Origin: Moniliophthora roreri
Taxonomy: Eukaryota; Basidiomycota; Agaricomycetes; Agaricales; Marasmiaceae
Reading direction: 5' to 3'
DNA: 64,000 nt
NCBI GenBank assembly: GCA_001466705.2
Contig: LATX02000192.1
Span: 248,001-312,000 of the forward strand
Part shown: positions 1-11,899 of the stretch, piece by piece
Numbering within the stretch: the first letter of the stretch is position 1
How the letters are laid out: each line of letters opens with the position of its first letter
Program-made: the position numbers and the translations under genes
Notes under the pieces: generated by a model
Seen by the model: the letters and a program-made list of their open reading frames with translations, nothing else
Databases searched by the model: none
Told to the model about the DNA's origin: nothing

Positions 1-269
1 ACGACCTGAGAGTAGAGCGTCAATCCAAACTCCATCACAGGCTGACAGAGGAATGAAATGGGATTATCTAAGTCTTTAGGTACCTCTGATGCGGTGGAAG
101 GGGCGAACAGGAACTAGATAAAGAATTACGTGCACTAGGCACGCTTTCGAACGCCAAAAAGTTTCGACCTCAAAAATCAATCCAAAGGCGGACCGTAGTA
201 ACAGTGTGTGCGTATGCCCTTGTATTTGATTCCAGATCCTAGAATGTCGGGCTCCCATGAAGCGTTCTC

Positions 270-807
270 AGTTTGCTATTAATGGGAGGTTGTTGAGGCG
301 GTAGAGGTGTTCTCTCTGTGCAGCGGATTGATTTACACTGTTTTGAAGGGGATATATGGCAAAGGCTCACGTTAAAACCGAATATGCGTACGATGTCTTA
401 TAAGATGTCTCCTCGGTTGGGCTTGACGGGGGTGCTTCCAGTTCTTCTTGCCCTTTCTTGCCGTCTGCACTTGATTCGGCTCTCTGCTCCGGATGTGTTG
501 AGGGTTGAGGTCGCGGTGTAATGCTTGTCTTCAGGAGGTCCGAGTCTTTGACATCCTCCTCATGACAAAAACGTATCCGCGTCACATACAACGCCGCCGA
601 CATCCGAGTCCTTCTTCCCTTTCGCCTTCCCTTTACTCAAGCTGATCGTATCTACACTCCGAGGGCACACCAAACACAAAGGGCTATACTCGTTATTCAG
701 GAATTCGCCGATGTACAGGTGTTATATATGGATTCCGGTTTTGGGAGTGGTTTCGGGGGCGGGTAGGAACAGGCTAGGCAGAGGAGTGTGTTTAGATTCG
801 GGTACAT
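270..807 (-). pseudogene. Degenerate copy of the intracellular LysM/zinc-ribbon gene
   Basis: Seen by comparison with the intact gene at 35092-36072. Read on the minus strand from an ATG at 807, the Cys-rich start (LLCLACS), the CTSAN segment, the Pro/Gln linker (PRPQPSTH) and the first half of the LysM repeat can be followed, but in different frames. The LysM repeat reads R-G-D-I-L-stop: the Gln codon of the intact gene (RGDTLQ) is now TAA. The intron position is kept, with a GTGAGC donor and a CACAG acceptor followed by a match to the intact gene's REQLCRLNNLP. Similarity ends near 270, so the C-terminal third is missing. No continuous reading frame remains. Homology is clear; exact limits are approximate. 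Confidence 0.72.
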
Positions 808-839
808 GACGGTCGTGGCGAAGGAAAGAGATGCAGGTG

Positions 840-2954
840 ATTGGTTCACGTCCACCAGTGACGCGATGCTCGATCTTGATCTTCATGTCTTTGTGACTGT
901 GAATAAAAAATAGACTCAATCTCAAGGCAGGATTTGTAAGAAGGAATAGTGTTACCTCTCCGGCTTTTTACACTGAGTTCTAGCCTCCTACTGCAGGGTA
1001 CTAAGTAACATTGGCGTTGACGTCGTGAACGGCAAGGCTGTCTTGAGGCTGTCGGGTTTGATGTGAGTTGTATTTGAGGTTACGCTAAAGGACTTACGAG
1101 CCAAGATAAATAAAGAGACATACCGCGCCAGCAGTACACAGTAGGATGGGATAAAAGACCCGTTGACGACCATCGAGGTTGTGAGCCCGGCGCCGTGCAA
1201 GTGCTAATGCGCTTTCTGCCATCCGATGACATCTGATGAAACGCGGCAAACCCGATATCTGTTCGATGTCCTGGCAACAAAACTCTGAAAGACTTAAGAC
1301 ATACCTATCTTGACTGGAGGGACTTAGCGAGAAAAAAATCAACCAAGCCATTCTGTAGTCCGTACGCTATTCTATTTCTCGGGCCTGTCCTAACCTTTTC
1401 CCGCGCTCCTCTCTTTCTTCTCAACCACCACCATCTCCGCCTCTCCCCTTCTTTCCAACCGCCACCTCCCTTTTTCCTGCCACGTCACCAACTTCCCGGC
1501 CCCAAAAACCGAAGATACCACGACTTACGCGTCAAAATGGATCAATCTGGGCTTTTACCAGTAGGATCGGCTTTCGGTGCGCTCACGACAATTTGCACGC
1601 AATCAAATGTACTAACGAAATACAGCGCATTTCGTAAGAGCTGGCCCTCCCGTCAGATTGACGAGGAGATGCACAGATACCACATATAGTTTCCTCTCTC
1701 GTTCCCTTGTACCATGCTGAAAGGTATCACAGATTACCACAATCTCGGAAGCCTTATAATCGGTGAGTTTTGGGCTCTCGCTATTGGCTTATCCCGTATT
1801 ACTGACCGTCAAAACATTCTAGATGTACAGTTCCGGACTCAGAAATGACGAACGGATGGCGAAGGTCTGTTGGGCATTAGGCAGAGGGTTTCGTGAAGTG
1901 TAGGGCAAAGGGTTTGTGTGGTCAGGGCAGTGTGGTCAGGGCAGTGAGGGCGGAAGGTGTAGAGCATTGGGACTTCCTCTTGGGCTTGTTGGTTACTATG
2001 GTATCTCAGGCGCAATGTATTGTAGTACTCAATGAAATACAGTGTTTTTTACTGTTATCCGATGAAACGGGAAATGAGACTTACAAACACCCCCGCAGTG
2101 AATAATGTAGGACAGCATGGGATATCATTGAAAAGATCCCGACTTAACGATGTTATGTTATGTCATCCGATGTTATACGACGCGGTTAGAGTTCGTCGGT
2201 TTCCACCGAATGCCATCGGTCCGATGGGCAGGTACGAGTCCGTTTTCTGGCGTTGTAACTTTCTGGGGCTAACCGACGATGAGAGCGGAACCTCACGACG
2301 GAACGAACCAAACAAAACAATCTTCGGACCACAACTTTGTCAGAAGAGGACGAATCCCCGTAAACTCGACCTCGTAAAATCCTCGTAAACCCGGACTCGT
2401 AAATTCGGACTCGTAATCTCTAAGCAGTACTTCAAGTTGTGCTCGACAATACCCCTACTGTACTGGTGGCTCGTGAGTCCTTTTTTGTGGGTGTTATTCT
2501 TATACCATTAGGACCATACTATACACATCGTACAAATCTATGCCCACCTGTGCAACTTTGGGGTGGTGGACGATCCAAATTGCACAGCAGCTAAACACAG
2601 CCATTATGTCTCTCGGCCCCATCGGTTGCGCTCAATCGATGATCGAATTCGGGACACGACGAGCCCAACGTCAACAAAGGTCTTCGGGTGTGGAGTTATT
2701 ACTTATCAAGCAAGGGGCAGAATAAGTATTCACAGAGCTTAGGATGTGTTCTTTACTGCAATTGCGTCCTCACTTCTGCTTTCAAGCACTCCTTAAGAGC
2801 CGTAACACCTAGCATCAAGGCAAACAAACGATCATCACATACCGGATCAAGTTGTCGCGACTCGACAACGATGGGCATTCATATATTCATAAGCTGCATG
2901 AAGGCGACTTCAACCCATACCCCATCTCCCCATCTCCCTTACTCAGGCTGCTGC
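840..2954. other. Region without a supportable gene
   Basis: Several short ORFs occur but none shows a recognisable family. Minus-strand ORFs at about 990-1351 can be joined through plausible splice sites into a short protein with one hydrophobic stretch, and a pyrimidine-rich promoter-like tract lies at 1400-1500, so a small diverging gene pair is possible. From about 2815 the sequence resembles the 5' flank of the membrane-protein gene at 14499 (shared runs near 2815-2850 and 14320-14350), so the last 140 bp are probably promoter and 5' leader of the next gene. Confidence 0.4.
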
Positions 2955-4799
2955 ATGGAACCTCTCCCATATAACATCACCATTTCTGCTCAGTCAGCAG
3001 CTATTGAATACACCCCCAGTCGCTCCGATACAAAAGGCATTTGGAATGCCACATACACTCATGGAACCACAAGCGTTTCGCCATTTGGCAACCAAGGAAT
3101 TGGCGACTGCTACCTTCAAACCGTTTCGGAGATTGCACATCTGTCACTGACCTGGATCGGCACGGCAGCATATTTGTACGGAAATATGACGGATTGGGTT
3201 TTGTTTCCGGATTCGCCGGCATATTCTGGTGGCATTGATATAGACGATGATTGGTACATGCTACCTGATCCCAAAAGCAACTTGCTAGTCAATGTCACAG
3301 ATTTGCCTTATGGAAGTCATAAAATTACATTATACGGTCCGTATAACAAGCTGCTGGCATTTCAATATGCCATTTTGACGATTGGAATTGGTTACGAAGG
3401 GTAAAATACCACTTCCTTGAATCATCATATCCCAACTGACATGTCTAAGCTCCTCTTTCCAAGTACAGAACCGGTCTATCCCAGCTTTCCTTGACAACAA
3501 ACCAAATGATGCGTTTTTTGGGTTTCACAAGTCGGCACGCAACGAAAGTTGGTCACGATCAGGACCCTCATACCTAGAAAGTGAGTCTCAAATAATCTTG
3601 TATGCCCATTTTTCAAGTATCTAATGCATAAGGTAACTGCAGAGATTTTACCAAACGGTGGCCGCCAACCGGTCCCCCTTGCGATGTTTAATGTCGCTGG
3701 TGCAAGTAACCCTATCCTGGCCTTCAATGTTACCAACGCTTCAGCATTTTTCATGAGGGGGTTTGTCGGTGAAGGGCGTCTCTCAAAGATAGCTACCTTG
3801 ACACCCGGGCTTGACGGGAGTTCCTCAAAAATCACAGTTTTTGATGATTTTTCCCCAATACTAGATTATGACCAGGTCCTGTATTGGGAGAGTGGTCTGG
3901 ATCGTGACCAGAATTATACGGTGGAAATCCGTGGAAACTTAGGCACATCGAACTCTGGATTTTTAGATTTCCACACCCTCGATATCATCGACGGGTCAAT
4001 TATTTCGGTGCTTGTTACTGCTGAATGCTGAGCACTGTATCATTTTGCAGGGGCCCAGATCCTTCAAAACAAATACAAATGCCTTCCTTAACTAAACAAG
4101 TAGAAAAGCAAGTTCCAGCAGCATCTATAGCAGGCATTACGGTGAGCTAGTTCCACATCTGCGTGCTGTCCTTTCTGACACTAGTGTTAGGTGGGAGCTG
4201 TGTTGTCCATCATTATCCTAACGATATTGGTTCTGCATTGGCTGCGACGTAGAAGGTATGTAAGTCACGCCAGGCAACCAGCTATCAGGTGCTCATCGAT
4301 GGCGTAGAGACCAAGCTGCTCGTGAAACTTTGGGAGCTTCCCACATAAGCCCCTTTGTAGGAACAAGTACGTCTACCAATTCTTTTCAGACGCCAGCGCT
4401 CACGATCCTTTCTCAGAGTCCAACTACCTTCGACGAACCGGCCCGGGCATACGTTCTAAACTTGACGAGCTCGAGCCACACGGTGCACCTCCGTCCTCCT
4501 CTTCAGAGTCAAATTCGAATTCGAATCCACCTCCCAGCATCAGCGCCAGTGTCACCCGTCGTGCGCTCATACATCTCCGTAGACTTCGATTCACATCGCC
4601 ATCATCCATTCACGAAGTTGACGCTGGTCCTGTGATTTTACCGCCTCGGTACGACCATTCCTGGGTTGCGAATGCGGATGCGAACGAACCTGCGCCTACA
4701 CCAGCTGCCTCAAGGCGCGTCCTTCCGATTCCTCCTGGGCCGCCGCTACCACCTATCTTCAATAAGAAGGTTGTAGTCTCAGGTCCCAGTTCGAGTTGA
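2955..4799 (+). CDS. Single-pass membrane protein, copy A (intact, 508 aa)
   Basis: Exons: 2955-3400, 3450-3580, 3643-3994, 4051-4141, 4191-4255, 4308-4366, 4417-4799; all junctions are GT-AG and the frame is open throughout. The start MEPLPYNIT matches MDPLPYNIT in three paralogues. Two extracellular beta-rich domains are inferred: residues about 1-148 (many N-glycosylation sequons, LPYGSHKITLYG near the end) and about 150-310 (VLYWESGLDRDQNYTVEI, LDIIDG). A hydrophobic segment follows at about 335-357, then a basic stop-transfer LRRRR and a Ser/Pro-rich tail with LPPRYDHSW, a PPxY motif. No N-terminal signal peptide is visible. The layout resembles the large Agaricomycete family of predicted membrane proteins with galactose-binding-like ectodomains; no function is assigned. 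It is convergent with the broken FAD monooxygenase downstream. Confidence 0.85.
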
Positions 4800-5079
4800 A
4801 GCTCAAGCCCAGACTACAGAAACTTGCTTCGGGTTCTCACACTTATATCCGTTCATTCCTATTTGCTGCCTCCGTCTATATACCCTTACGCACTAGTTGG
4901 TATCATTTGTCCACATCGCAAGGATCCGTTGTTTTTATATGTATTTATTTCTGCAATTTCATATGGTTGGCGATTACAATCCTCTAAAAGAACATTTGAA
5001 TGAGACACCAGTTTCACATGATTGGCGGTAGTACTTACTGCCACGTTCAACACTCAACGTCCAGAGCCCCTCTGTTGAC

Positions 5080-6425
5080 TACAAACGCAAATCATCCTTC
5101 CACAGGCCTAATCCCAAACTTCTACAATGTACTCGCCCTCAACCTCTCCCAATCATGCACTGCCTTTGCATTCTCATTCGATATGATGACAGCCTCTCGT
5201 CCGCATTTCCACATTTTCTTCTCGTATACATCCATCGCCTTCTTGTACGGCGCCGAGTTCAGGTTCAAAACGAAAAACCTCGAATAAACACGCGACGTCT
5301 TGTATAGTGTTGTCTAATCCTTGTCCCCGGTCTATAGAGGAATTCGTTAGCAAATCGAAACCCGAAGCCGAAAGAGAAGCGCACGAGGCAACATCGGATC
5401 CGCAGCGTCCCCGACGACTGTAACTTTTCCATCTCTATTATCACATTCCTCTGTTATGCCACACTTCCGCACCCTGAGGGACGGCTTCCCAGACAGAACG
5501 AAAAGGCTTGCAAAACCAAGTTTACACGACACTTTTGGCTTTCTTGAGGATTCTAGATTCTTCTCGAACGGTAGTTGTAGCAAAAGTAGAGGTCGAAATG
5601 GGTTCTCTCCGCGATGTGATAAGCGTAGATTTCCATTCGGGAGATGGGGTGTTGGAGAATCGTTCATGGACTACGAAAAGCCGCGTTAGCAGCAATCGAT
5701 CGAAATAAAATGCAAATGGTACACCCACTAAATCAAGCAAGAATTCCCTCGGGATGATGACCGCTCGACATCCTTTGATCCAACGCATGTAGTTTATCAA
5801 CCGGCATGGGGAGGTAGAGTTGTTACAACCGTTCTGGATTAGCGCTGCTTTCGCTGGATCGGAAGGAAATAGAAAGTTTCTGACGACAGATTGAGCGCTG
5901 ATGAGTAGTGTTCCATGTTCGATGGTATCGTCGGTGAGCATTGCGGTTACGATGCTTGCCGTACTACACGGGGGATGTATGAACTCGGCACGAAACACAG
6001 AACGAGAAAGAGAAAGAGGCCGCACTCTGACAGCCCCAAGGCCCTTACGCAACAACTTCACGGGCTCGCTCCTTCTCAGCCTCATCACAAAAGGCATGTC
6101 AATCCTATGCATCTCTTCGCCCGTACTCAGATTAAACACAAGGACAAAATCGTCGTTTGCAGGACCTAAACCCGGATCGACTTGGGCCGCTTTTAATTTC
6201 TCGTATGTGATATGTTTAGGGAGACATGCTGGAAGCGAGGGCTGGGTCCAGTAGATACCGAAATCCCATGAGAACGGGAAGAGGTGTCCGAATCTTGTTC
6301 GAAGGGGGTGTATGGGATGGAGAGTTTGCTGAGGATGTAGGCAGTTAAGAGACGAGATGAATATTCGATGAATCTTTTGGAGTAGTGAAGGGAAAGAGAA
6401 CGTACCACCACCGGTTGGAACTATA
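5080..6425 (-). pseudogene. FAD-dependent monooxygenase, broken first copy
   Basis: Aligned by eye with the intact copy at 8308-9778, it keeps long stretches (SIPYTPFEQDSD, NLSTGEEMHRIDMPFVMRLRR) but is inactivated several ways. The ATG and most of the dinucleotide-binding start are replaced. A short deletion removes the DG motif (intact GTDGAQSVVR, here SAQSVVR). GDAAHP has become GDAADP. The frame shifts repeatedly, and a Trp near the C terminus is now TAG. Introns are still recognisable at homologous places. It forms the second gene of unit 1 of a tandem duplication. Confidence 0.8.
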
Positions 6426-6702
6426 AGTATGAACGGTCACGCGAGGGAAAGACCGTCAAGTCAGCCGCATGGAGCTAATCTGACCAGGCACCGGGATCTG
6501 GTCGGTCCTGCCTTCCGAATCATCATTGCCTCGCATCCCGGGTGTCTTGTTGATTAGGGCTGCCAATAGCTCGGCTCGGCTCGCTCGCGGAGCGCTCGCA
6601 AAAAATTACCTGCGTGCATCTAGAAAGCATTGTTCAGCCTCGAGGTAAAGGAAACTAAATGGGACATCATGGGTCAATTACCAGTCTACTTGGCCCGGGC
6701 CA

Positions 6703-6710
6703 TATATAAA
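6703..6710 (+). promoter_or_regulatory. TATA box upstream of membrane-protein copy B
   Basis: TATATAAA lies 52 nt before the ATG at 6762, followed by GGTGCATCAGAGTGACACAC, which is shared with the leader of copy C (near 14440-14460). The related ATAA..CTGCAT sequence precedes copy A. This marks a conserved core promoter for the family, retained even though copy B is broken. Confidence 0.6.
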
Positions 6711-6761
6711 GGTGCATCAGAGTGACACACCTTTGACCCATACCTCCTCCTTCACCATCGC

Positions 6762-8026
6762 ATGGATCCCCTTCCATATAACATCACTCTTTCTTCCCAG
6801 TCACCAGCTTTCGTATACAACCCCAGTCATGCCGAAAATGGTACCCCAGAAGGCGCGCACAATAACGGGACCGTACATGGTGTCGTCATAGGAGTTGGCG
6901 AGGCATATGTTCAAGCAACCCACAGCCTTGCATCTATGTCACTAACTTGGGTCGGAACAGCAGTGTATCTCTATGGATTTTCGACAAGTCCCGAGTCGTA
7001 CTGGATTGAGATAGATGAAGGAAATGCTAGGAATTTGCGGGTTGACCCCGAAAGCAACTTGCTAGCTAGTGTGACGGGGCTGTCTTATGGGAACCATACA
7101 ATTTCGTTGCACAATAATGATGTTGGAGCAACTCTATTGACATTTCATTATGCTGTTTTAACCATTGGAATTGGTTATGAAAGGTATTATATTGTTTTCT
7201 TGCATTGGTGCAACTTGACTGACACATTCCAAGTTCTTTTCAGATCCAGAAGCATTCAGTCCCAGCTGCTCCTGCTTCGAAGAGAGCATCAAGTGAAACT
7301 TCTCCCTCAGTTGTCATCAGTCCAACGAGAAGGCCTGTGCCAGTGACATTAAAGCGGGCATCATAGTGGGCTAGTAATGCATTTATATGTTTAGCCTTCC
7401 TAACCTTGCTTTAGGGGGGAGTTGTTTCAGTGTTTGTGTTGTATATCATCACAACAATATCGGTTATATTTTGGCTGTGGATGCGTTACAAAAGGTAAAT
7501 CACACCAGTGAAAATTAAGCAGCTGCTGCTCATCAATGGGATAGACGCCAGGCTCATGGAAATGCAGGCACCTCCAATATCACCCCTTTTGTTGGAACAA
7601 GTACGTCTACCGATTCTTTTCCTATACCAGAGCTTACTATTATTCCTCAGAATTTGGTCACCCCCAGCGAGGAGGCTCACGTTCCAAACGTGATCTTATT
7701 CACGATCCAGAGCGTGCTCCTCCTTCCCCAAGTTCCTCAGAGTCAAATCCAACTCCCAGCGTCGGTCCCAGTGTCACCCGTCATGTGTCCAGACATCTCC
7801 AATTCGCATCGCAATTGTCCATTCACGAAGTTGACGCTGGCCCTATGACTTTACCGCCTCGATACGACCATTCCTGGGTTGTGAATGCAGATGCAAACGA
7901 ACCTGCGCCTGCACCAGCTACCTCGAGGCGCGCGTCCTTCCAATTCCCCCTGGGCCGCCACCACCGCCTACTCTCAATGAGAAGGTTGTAGCCTCAGGCC
8001 CCAGTTCGAGTCGAGGTTGGAGTTGA
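6762..8026 (+). pseudogene. Single-pass membrane protein, copy B (internally deleted)
   Basis: Exon 1 (6762-7183) is intact and homologous to the first ectodomain of copies A and C. After intron 1 (7184-7233), exon 2 runs SSFQIQKHSVPA and then jumps to sequence matching exon 4, so the whole second ectodomain is deleted. A one-base loss relative to copy D just before the membrane segment throws the frame, giving a TAG at the exon end. The membrane segment (7418-7494) and the tail with LPPRYDHSW survive, but the tail has a further frameshift after the TSRR motif. It is the first gene of unit 2 in the tandem duplication. Confidence 0.8.
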
Positions 8027-8307
8027 TGCCCAGAGTTCACTACAGAAACTAGTTTCGGATGCTCGCATTTGTATCTGTTCGTTTCATTTGCTGCCGCCAT
8101 CTAGTAGCGACATCGTCATACTAACCCCCACGTGCTTCGGTATTGTTCGTCCTTTATCGCAGGAATCCGTCATTTCAGATATGTATTTCACTATACAGTT
8201 GTCAATCAAGCCCTAGAGGTTTCCGTGATTGGGAAACCGGTTTCCAATGACTAGTGGTAGTACTCACTGCCGCATTCACTAATTCAACATTCACCCCAAG
8301 ACATCAG

Positions 8308-9778
8308 CTACGCACACAAATCATCCACGGGCCTAATCCCAAACCTCCACAACGGACTCATCCTCAATCTCTCCCAGTCATGTACCGCTTCTGCGTTCTC
8401 GTCCGACATGATAACAGCATCTCGTCCGCGTTTCCACAGTTCCTTTTCGTATACGTCTAACGCCTTCTTGAACGGCCCAAGCACTTTTCGGTCTGGATTC
8501 GGGTTTGGGTGGTAGTGGAAACGAAGACATTCGGATAAACGCGCAACGTCTTGTATAGCGCTATTTAGTCCTTGTCCGCAGTCTACAGAGGGATTCATGA
8601 GCAACCGTCGCAAAGAACCAAAAGGCGCGCACACGCACGAGGCAACATCGGATGTGCAGCATCCCCCACGAGCGTTACCCTTCCATTCCTGTTGTCCCAT
8701 TCCTCTGTCGGCCATGAACTCAATCTATTACACCATACCTGTGCACCTTCGGGTACTGCTTCCCAGATAGAACGAAAGGGCTCACAAAACCTTATTCGGG
8801 CGATGCCTTTGGCTCTTTCGAGAACCCCAGGTCCCCCCTGGTCGGCAGGAATGTGTAGAGGTTCTTTCCGCGACATCATTAGTGTGTATTTCCATTTGGA
8901 AGACGGCACGTTGGGAGGACATTCATGGGCTACAAAAACCCGCTTTAGCGACAACCAACCACAGCAAATCGTGAATGATACGTACAACCAAACCAAGCAA
9001 AGATTCCCCCGGGATGATGACCAATCGACATCCTTTTATCCAATGCACGTATGTTATCGACTGCATGGGGAGGTAGAGTTGTTATAACCGTTCTGGATAC
9101 GATGCGTGATGGCTTTAGCGCTGCTTTCGCTGGATCAGAAGAAAATAGGAAGTTTCTGACGACAGATTGAGCACCGTCAGTGCCGATGAGTAGTGTCCCA
9201 TGTTCGATGGTACCGTCAGTGAATGTTGCAGTTACGACGTGGTCGTAATCTGTGTTGATTGCGGATAGACGCTTGCCATACTACATGGGGGATGTAGGAA
9301 CTCAGCACGAAGCACAGAATGAGAAAGAAAAAGAGAACGCACTCTAACATCCCCAAGGCCCTCACGCAACAATTTCATAAACTGACTCCTTCTCAGCCTC
9401 ATCACAAAAGGCATATTAATCCTATGCATCTCTTCACCCGTGCTCAGATTAAACACGGGGAGAAAATCATCTTTTGCAGGATCTAAACCCGGGTCGACTT
9501 GGGCTGCTTTTAATTTCTCGTATGTGATATGTCTAGGGAGACATGCTGGAAGCGAGGACTGGGTCCAGTGGATACCGAAATCCCAATCTGGAGCACGGGA
9601 AGAGATGTCCGAGTCCTGTTCAAAGAGGGTGTATGGGATGGAGAGTTTGTTGAGGATGTGGGCGGTCAGGAGACCTGATGGGCCTTTGAGAGATGGATGT
9701 TGCTGGTTAGTCGTAGGAGTAGTAAGAAGAGAAAGAGAACGTACCGCCACCGATGATCAACACACGATTTTTATCCAT
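8308..9778 (-). CDS. FAD-dependent monooxygenase (411 aa, intact)
   Basis: Exons (minus strand): 9745-9778, 9343-9683, 8986-9280, 8639-8929, 8308-8582; every junction is GT-AG and the total is 412 codons including stop. The start MDKNRVLIIGGGPSGL gives the GxGxxG FAD-binding motif at residues 10-15. A DG motif (GTDGAQSVVR, D160-G161) and the ribityl-binding GD motif (VTLVGDAAHPMLP, D313) follow, the three fingerprints of flavoprotein hydroxylases in the FAD_binding_3 (PF01494) group. Its length suits salicylate-hydroxylase or kynurenine-monooxygenase-like fungal enzymes, which use NAD(P)H and O2 to hydroxylate aromatic or polyketide-like substrates; the substrate cannot be told. No membrane anchor is seen. 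It is convergent with membrane-protein copy B and is the surviving partner of the broken copy at 5080-6425. Confidence 0.88.
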
Positions 9779-11050
9779 TATAAGCACTTGGTAAGGAGGT
9801 GGTTGTCGATGAATGGCGACCTCTTTATACTTGCTGCAGTATCCACATCCTCCGGTACCCGTCGAATAATTGAATTGCGGGTACCAAGCGGGTACGGAAG
9901 AGGGACGAGTCGTCTGACGAGTTATTTGGATGATTTGGATGATGGATCCGACGAAGGATCAGTCTAGGGGTGTGTAATTTCCTTTCTCGGCGAGAATTTA
10001 TGTACCCTATGGCAGCTACTGTATTTGCACGAATATGTGTCTGCCACCGGCCTCGCCATGAAAATCAGCACATTTCAGCGAAATGCAAGTTTAGATCTCA
10101 CTCACTGCTTAGTACCGCAGAACTTAAGCGTCCATGGATAGGGGTTTGCCAGCTGGTCAGTCTCCTCTATCCGGGACCGGGCTAGTGACACTTGAAGCTT
10201 GGAGAATATCCGCTGGTACAGAGTCATGTACGCTGCACTTTCAAATCGCCTCGTCAATACCGTCTCCCGCCTTAAGTCTATCCGAAAAATGGGGAGGTGG
10301 ATCGTGTGGTATGGGGTTTGGATGTTGAAACGACCGCTTCCACTTCCACTTCCACTTCCATCGTTTCCTGTGCTGGGCCGCGATCCCATCCGTGGACGCT
10401 GCGTTAGAGTGATTGAAAGCGTCGGTACGTGTCACTGGTCGACTGAATTGCCATCGGAGCGGGATATGTCAGGATATGTCTTCCAAAAACTTGCGGCTTG
10501 AGGTGAGACGATAGTGGAGCCGTGACGAAAAAAGACGTACATGAGAGGCAGTTTGATGGCCCGCTGACTCATCGCACAGCCACCGTCAATCATGTCCGTC
10601 TTGTGTCGGCAGCGTGTTGGGATTACTCTATCACTTCCAAAACTATCTTCTGTGTATCCTAGGACTTACTATGAACCATTATATAAACAGTAAGGCATCT
10701 ACCAGATTCATGTTCACCAATCCCATGCTAGTTCTCTTCCATCCCCGCATCCTCCTCATCTACGGGTTCATCCACTACCATCGAGTCTTCTAATCCTTTC
10801 TCCTTAGGTGGTAGTCTGTCCTCAAATTCTTTTCCAAGGTTGTTCAGTTCTCTAAGATAATTTTAAAGGCCTCCGCCAGTGCCCTCCTTTTGTTATCCGG
10901 CTTCGGGATATGGGTTTTCACTGGGATCCCTTCAACTCGTCGATATCGCAAGGCATCAAGCTGCTCCTGGATCCAATTTTTGGCATTCGTGGGAGGGCAC
11001 CGAGTTGATCAAGTCTTCAGATGAGACTAGATATCCGGCAACACCTATCG
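9779..11050. other. No supportable gene; AT/GC-mixed intergenic DNA
   Basis: The first about 150 bp should hold the promoter of the FAD monooxygenase transcribed leftward. Short ORFs on both strands around 10100-10500 overlap each other and have no family features. A hexanucleotide repeat lies at 10338-10360 (separate entry). Nothing else is recognised. Confidence 0.4.
10338..10360. repeat. Hexanucleotide microsatellite (TTCCAC)n
   Basis: About four consecutive units of TTCCAC. Read on the minus strand inside a short ORF it would encode alternating Gly-Ser or Trp-Lys, so that ORF is probably not a gene. Confidence 0.8.
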
Positions 11051-11510
11051 CCTTCATTTAATGGACCTCGCGCGGCATGCTGGCGTCATCTGCGAGGAGG
11101 TGTGATGAGCGTGCTGGTACATATTCAACCGAGAATGACAACATACCTCGAAATCTGAGTGCTCATCTCGCAGTTGGGATTCCTTTGTCGATGGGTCGAG
11201 GATGTATCCGAGTCTTGTGTATCTTGACGGGCGGGGTGATGTACGGAGACGATAAGGCTGTTGCGGCTTGAGTCTGGATTGTCTTGTATGACGAGCGTGA
11301 ATGTCGTTGAACGATCTGGCGTAGACCGGGCTACCAGCTCTATCGCCGTCGGGACGAGGTAGTTCGAGATTCCAAAATAATCTCGTGAGCAGCGAGACAG
11401 TAATCAGAGGAAGCGACGCACCTATAAAAGTACTGACAAGCTCCTTCAGTCCACCAGAGATTACTCTCCTCATTCTTCATGTAACCAAAGGGCTGGTGTT
11501 AGAACTGTAC
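11050..11510 (-). pseudogene. Remnant of an unrecognised gene, paralogous to 39050-39450
   Basis: Read on the minus strand from about 11480, the segment carries LKELVSTFI, a GTGCGT donor, a roughly 40-nt intron and then FWNLELPRPDGDRAGSPVYARSF. The plus-strand sequence at 39050-39450 aligns with it base by base over about 200 bp, including the GTGCGTC donor and the block encoding LRRDGNKVGSSVYVRPF. Conservation across splice sites suggests exons of a gene that was duplicated and lost. The family is not recognised and neither copy has a continuous frame. Confidence 0.45.
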
Positions 11511-11899
11511 TCCATCCAAAGGCGAAACGCCAATCCAGATCCAGCGCTCAAGACCCCAGTTATCTTCCAATTCCAGCTGAAATACGTCAAAGGGACAGAG
11601 AATTCGTCATATCAGTTTGTAGAGAAGGCCAAAAATCAAATGAACAGCAACGGAGGATTTGAGAATACGATGGTCAAGGGCAAGACATAGTCCACGGAAC
11701 CCAAACCACAACCGGGAGATAAGCTTTCAATACTGTACCCGTGGCTCACCGAGCATACTTACTTGGGCCGGGATAGATTCGGATTGAAAACACTGACCAT
11801 CCAGGACGTTACACACTGCGCGGGTCGCTCCAGAACCAATACCGTACCCACGACTGGACTAGCGTAAAAAGAAACGGAATAGACCCACAAGGTACGTAG

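Noticed and set aside
2688..2954. Upstream extension of the membrane-protein copy A frame to 2688
   Set aside because: The paralogues all start at the MxPLPYNIT Met, and the upstream 89 codons match the non-coding leaders of copies B and C.
8308..8715. Treating 8308-8715 and 8595-8996 as separate genes
   Set aside because: They are successive exons of one FAD monooxygenase joined by a GTGCGT...TAG intron that restores the GDAAHPMLP-H-C-G-Q-G motif.
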